A stretch of 6,422 bases of DNA from Desulfobacterales bacterium (GTDB lineage Bacteria; Desulfobacterota; DSM-4660; Desulfatiglandales; B25-G16), in NCBI GenBank assembly GCA_013375385.1, contig JABXJY010000159.1:1-6422 (forward strand), in the 5' to 3' direction. Position 1 is the stretch's first letter, and the number at the start of each line of letters is the position of its first letter. The notes beneath the pieces are model-generated. The model did no database searches. It was not told the DNA's origin and was given only the letters and a program-made list of their open reading frames with translations. A program made the position numbers and the translations under genes. Below are positions 4,938 to 6,422 of this stretch, one piece after another.

Positions 4938-6113
4938 GGATATGAGGATGCTGCTCCACGGCACCCTGGATTATTTCGAGTGGCGAAAGCCTGTGGAGGA
5001 GCCTAGAGCCAGCCGAATCAGGGACCACTATGGCCAGATCCTCATCGAGTTTCTCATCTACGCACTAAGAAAGGATATCGCCTGGAAAGACATGTTTACC
5101 TTCGACACCTTCAGAGAGTTCCGAAAGGATACCGGCCTTAAGAATACCTCCCGTGCCCTCATAAGCCTTTCCGGGTATCTCTACGAAAAGGGCAGAATCG
5201 ATCAGCCCCTGGAGATTCCAACCTACCAGGTTCAGTTACCCGATATCTATGAACACTACCTCTGCTACCTGGAGCATGCCAAAGCGGCTTCCCCCATCCA
5301 CCTCAGATCATCAAGAAGGGTCCCCTGGCCTCTTTGCACATGTATCTTGAAAATCACACAATCGCGCTCTCTGCCCTGAGGATCGAACACCTCGATGCCT
5401 TCCTGGCCGAGTTTAACGAACCATTTTCCATCGTCACCCGCAGGGTGTATCGGGGCCGCCTGCGGGGCTTCCTGAAGTATCTCTACTACGAGCGAGAGGT
5501 GGTAGGAAAAGATCTCGCTCCTCTGCTGGTAGGACCGCCTGTGTTCAATCAATCCAACCCTCCAAAGTTTTTGCGGCCTGAGGAAATACAAACACTCTTT
5601 GCCAGCCTCAAACTGAACGGTCCCACACAGATCCGAACCTATGCGATGATCCATCTGGCGTACGCTTTAGGGTTGCGGCCTGTTGAGATCAGCAAAATTA
5701 CCCTTGACGACATCTCCTTTAAAAAAGGGGAGATCACCGTTCCACACAGAAAGACCACCAACCCCGTTATTTTGCCGATCCCGGATAAGACCCTCAAGGC
5801 CATCGCCGCCTATGCCCTTAAAGTCAGGCCTACCACTGCTCACAGAGCACTCTTTCTAACCTCGTATGCGCCATACAAACCGGTCAGCTCCGGCGTCGTC
5901 ATGTATCACATCTCAGAGGCGATGAAAGAGGCAGGGCTTTGTTCCACACCATACTGGCTGCGCCACAGCTATGCGCAGAATCTACTGCAGATAGGCCGAT
6001 CCATCTACGAGATCAAGGAAATGATGGGCCATGAGAACATCCGGTCCACCCAAAGATATCTTCACATCCACACGGAGCTGATGAGAAAGGCCCTCTTCCA
6101 TGAAACCCTTTGA
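4927..6113 (+). pseudogene. Tyrosine recombinase/integrase, interrupted by a frameshift
   Basis: Two frames together make one recombinase of about 395 residues. The first (4927-5379) carries the N-terminal part up to 'SPIHLRSSRRV'. The second, readable from before 5334 to 6113, continues with 'LASLHMYLENHTIALSALR', the rest of the SAM-like core-binding domain and the full catalytic domain. The switch falls at a run of four C (5322-5325), where one missing C or two extra C would explain it; no canonical slippery heptamer is present. Catalytic residues in the second frame, counted from its TTG at 5334: Arg115 ('GLRPVEI'), Lys140 ('HRKTT'), Arg210 in 'YWLRHS', His233 in 'MGHENI' and the nucleophile Tyr242 in 'TQRYLHI'. 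The usual His three residues before Arg210 is Tyr207, perhaps a family trait. The enzyme would cut and rejoin DNA at the element ends. If the frameshift is real, only a shortened form starting at TTG 5334 or ATG 5340 could be made. Its stop overlaps the next gene by 14 bp. Confidence 0.85.
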
Positions 6114-6422
6114 AAGCTTCCTATCCCCTCAACTCAATGCGTATATCGATTATCGACAAGGCCTGGGATACACGTGCATGCCCTGCAGAGCCCACCTTCT
6201 CATCTTCGATCGTTATCTCCACCAGGCAGAGGCGGATTGGAACTCCCTTCAGCCGGCCTTTTTCCTTGAGATGAGAGCCAGGCTCAATGCGGAATCACGC
6301 ACGGTAAACTCAGTTCTTTCCTCGGTACGGGTCTTCTTACACTTCCTCGTACGGCAGGGGAACATGGCGCACAATCCGTTGCGTGACATTCCTCCTCTTA
6401 AAGAAAACACCATTGTCCCCTT
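6100..6422 (+). CDS. Second tyrosine recombinase, N-terminal part (runs off window)
   Basis: ATG 6100 overlaps the end of the previous recombinase by 14 bp, and about 107 codons are visible before the window ends in mid-frame. The visible part is a helical SAM-like core-binding domain of a tyrosine recombinase: 'LSPQLNAYIDYRQGLGY' near the start, 'RYLHQAEADW' around residue 40, 'SRTVNSVLSSVRVFLHFLV' at about 68-86 and 'NPLRDIPPLKE' near 94-104. The catalytic domain with Arg, His and Tyr would lie to the right and cannot be checked. A purine-rich GATGAGAAAGG about 10 bp before the ATG may serve as ribosome binding site, and translational coupling to the upstream gene is likely. It should act with the first recombinase on the same element ends. 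Confidence 0.82.
   Translation, partial: MKPFESFLSPQLNAYIDYRQGLGYTCMPCRAHLLIFDRYLHQAEADWNSLQPAFFLEMRARLNAESRTVNSVLSSVRVFLHFLVRQGNMAHNPLRDIPPLKENTIVP

Larger units (their letters stand above)
4542..6422 (+). mobile_element. Tyrosine-recombinase (RIT-like) mobile element, right end outside window
   Basis: Three consecutive plus-strand genes overlap by 11 and 14 bp: a small winged-helix-like gene, a tyrosine recombinase and the beginning of a second tyrosine recombinase. Consecutive recombinase genes with overlapping ends are the hallmark of recombinase-in-trio (RIT) elements; a third recombinase would be expected beyond 6422. The extra leading gene is not part of the basic RIT description as I know it. 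The left boundary is unknown and might lie in 4324-4541 or to the left of the zinc-ribbon gene. The coordinates given cover only the gene train. Confidence 0.6.

Noticed and set aside
5316..5330. Programmed -1 frameshifting of the recombinase
   Set aside because: No canonical X-XXY-YYZ slippery heptamer fits the zero frame; the P-site codon GTC would have to re-pair with GGT. A plain indel or sequencing error is simpler.
5265..5654. Minus-strand frame of 129 codons inside the recombinase
   Set aside because: It is the antisense shadow of conserved recombinase sequence; nothing in it suggests a gene.

Overview
The window looks like a chromosomal segment of an anaerobic, probably Desulfobacterota-type (former Deltaproteobacteria) bacterium. 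This is an inference from the cysteine-rich winged-helix/ferredoxin protein, the crotonase-fold gene, the HU style, and a recombinase module of a kind I associate from memory with that group. No rRNA, tRNA or CRISPR array is visible.

Left part (1-1600, genes on the minus strand): a crotonase-superfamily gene (enoyl-CoA hydratase/isomerase, 448-1242) has a strong ribosome binding site. Only 12 bp past its stop codon lies the last two thirds of an HU-type DNA-binding protein gene (235-435), which lacks about its first 24 codons. That junction looks like a recombination scar. A good intrinsic terminator (184-211) closes the unit on the left. A plausible sigma70-type promoter (1487-1516) and a short possible ORF (1218-1400) precede the crotonase gene.

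Middle part (1600-3870): one minus-strand gene (1936-3018) encodes a 360-residue protein with a winged-helix N-terminus, a central Cys-rich region and a C-terminal two-[4Fe-4S] ferredoxin domain. A perfect 9-bp hairpin followed by a T-rich tract (minus strand, about 300 bp past its stop) probably ends this or a separate short transcript. The flanks (1600-1935 and 3019-3873) are AT-rich. They hold only short reading-frame remnants and small repeats.

Right part (3870-6422, all plus strand): a small, very basic zinc-ribbon-like protein (3874-4323) is followed by a 218-bp non-coding stretch with repeats, a hairpin and palindromes. Then comes a tightly overlapping gene train: a winged-helix-like protein (4542-4937), a tyrosine recombinase (4927-6113) broken by a frameshift in a run of C, and the N-terminal part of a second tyrosine recombinase (6100 to the window edge). 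The overlapping start/stop arrangement resembles the recombinase-in-trio (RIT) type of mobile element, here with an extra small helix-turn-helix gene in front. If this is such an element, the recombinases would cut and join its ends and the small proteins could help DNA recognition or regulation. The right end, and any third recombinase, lie outside the window.
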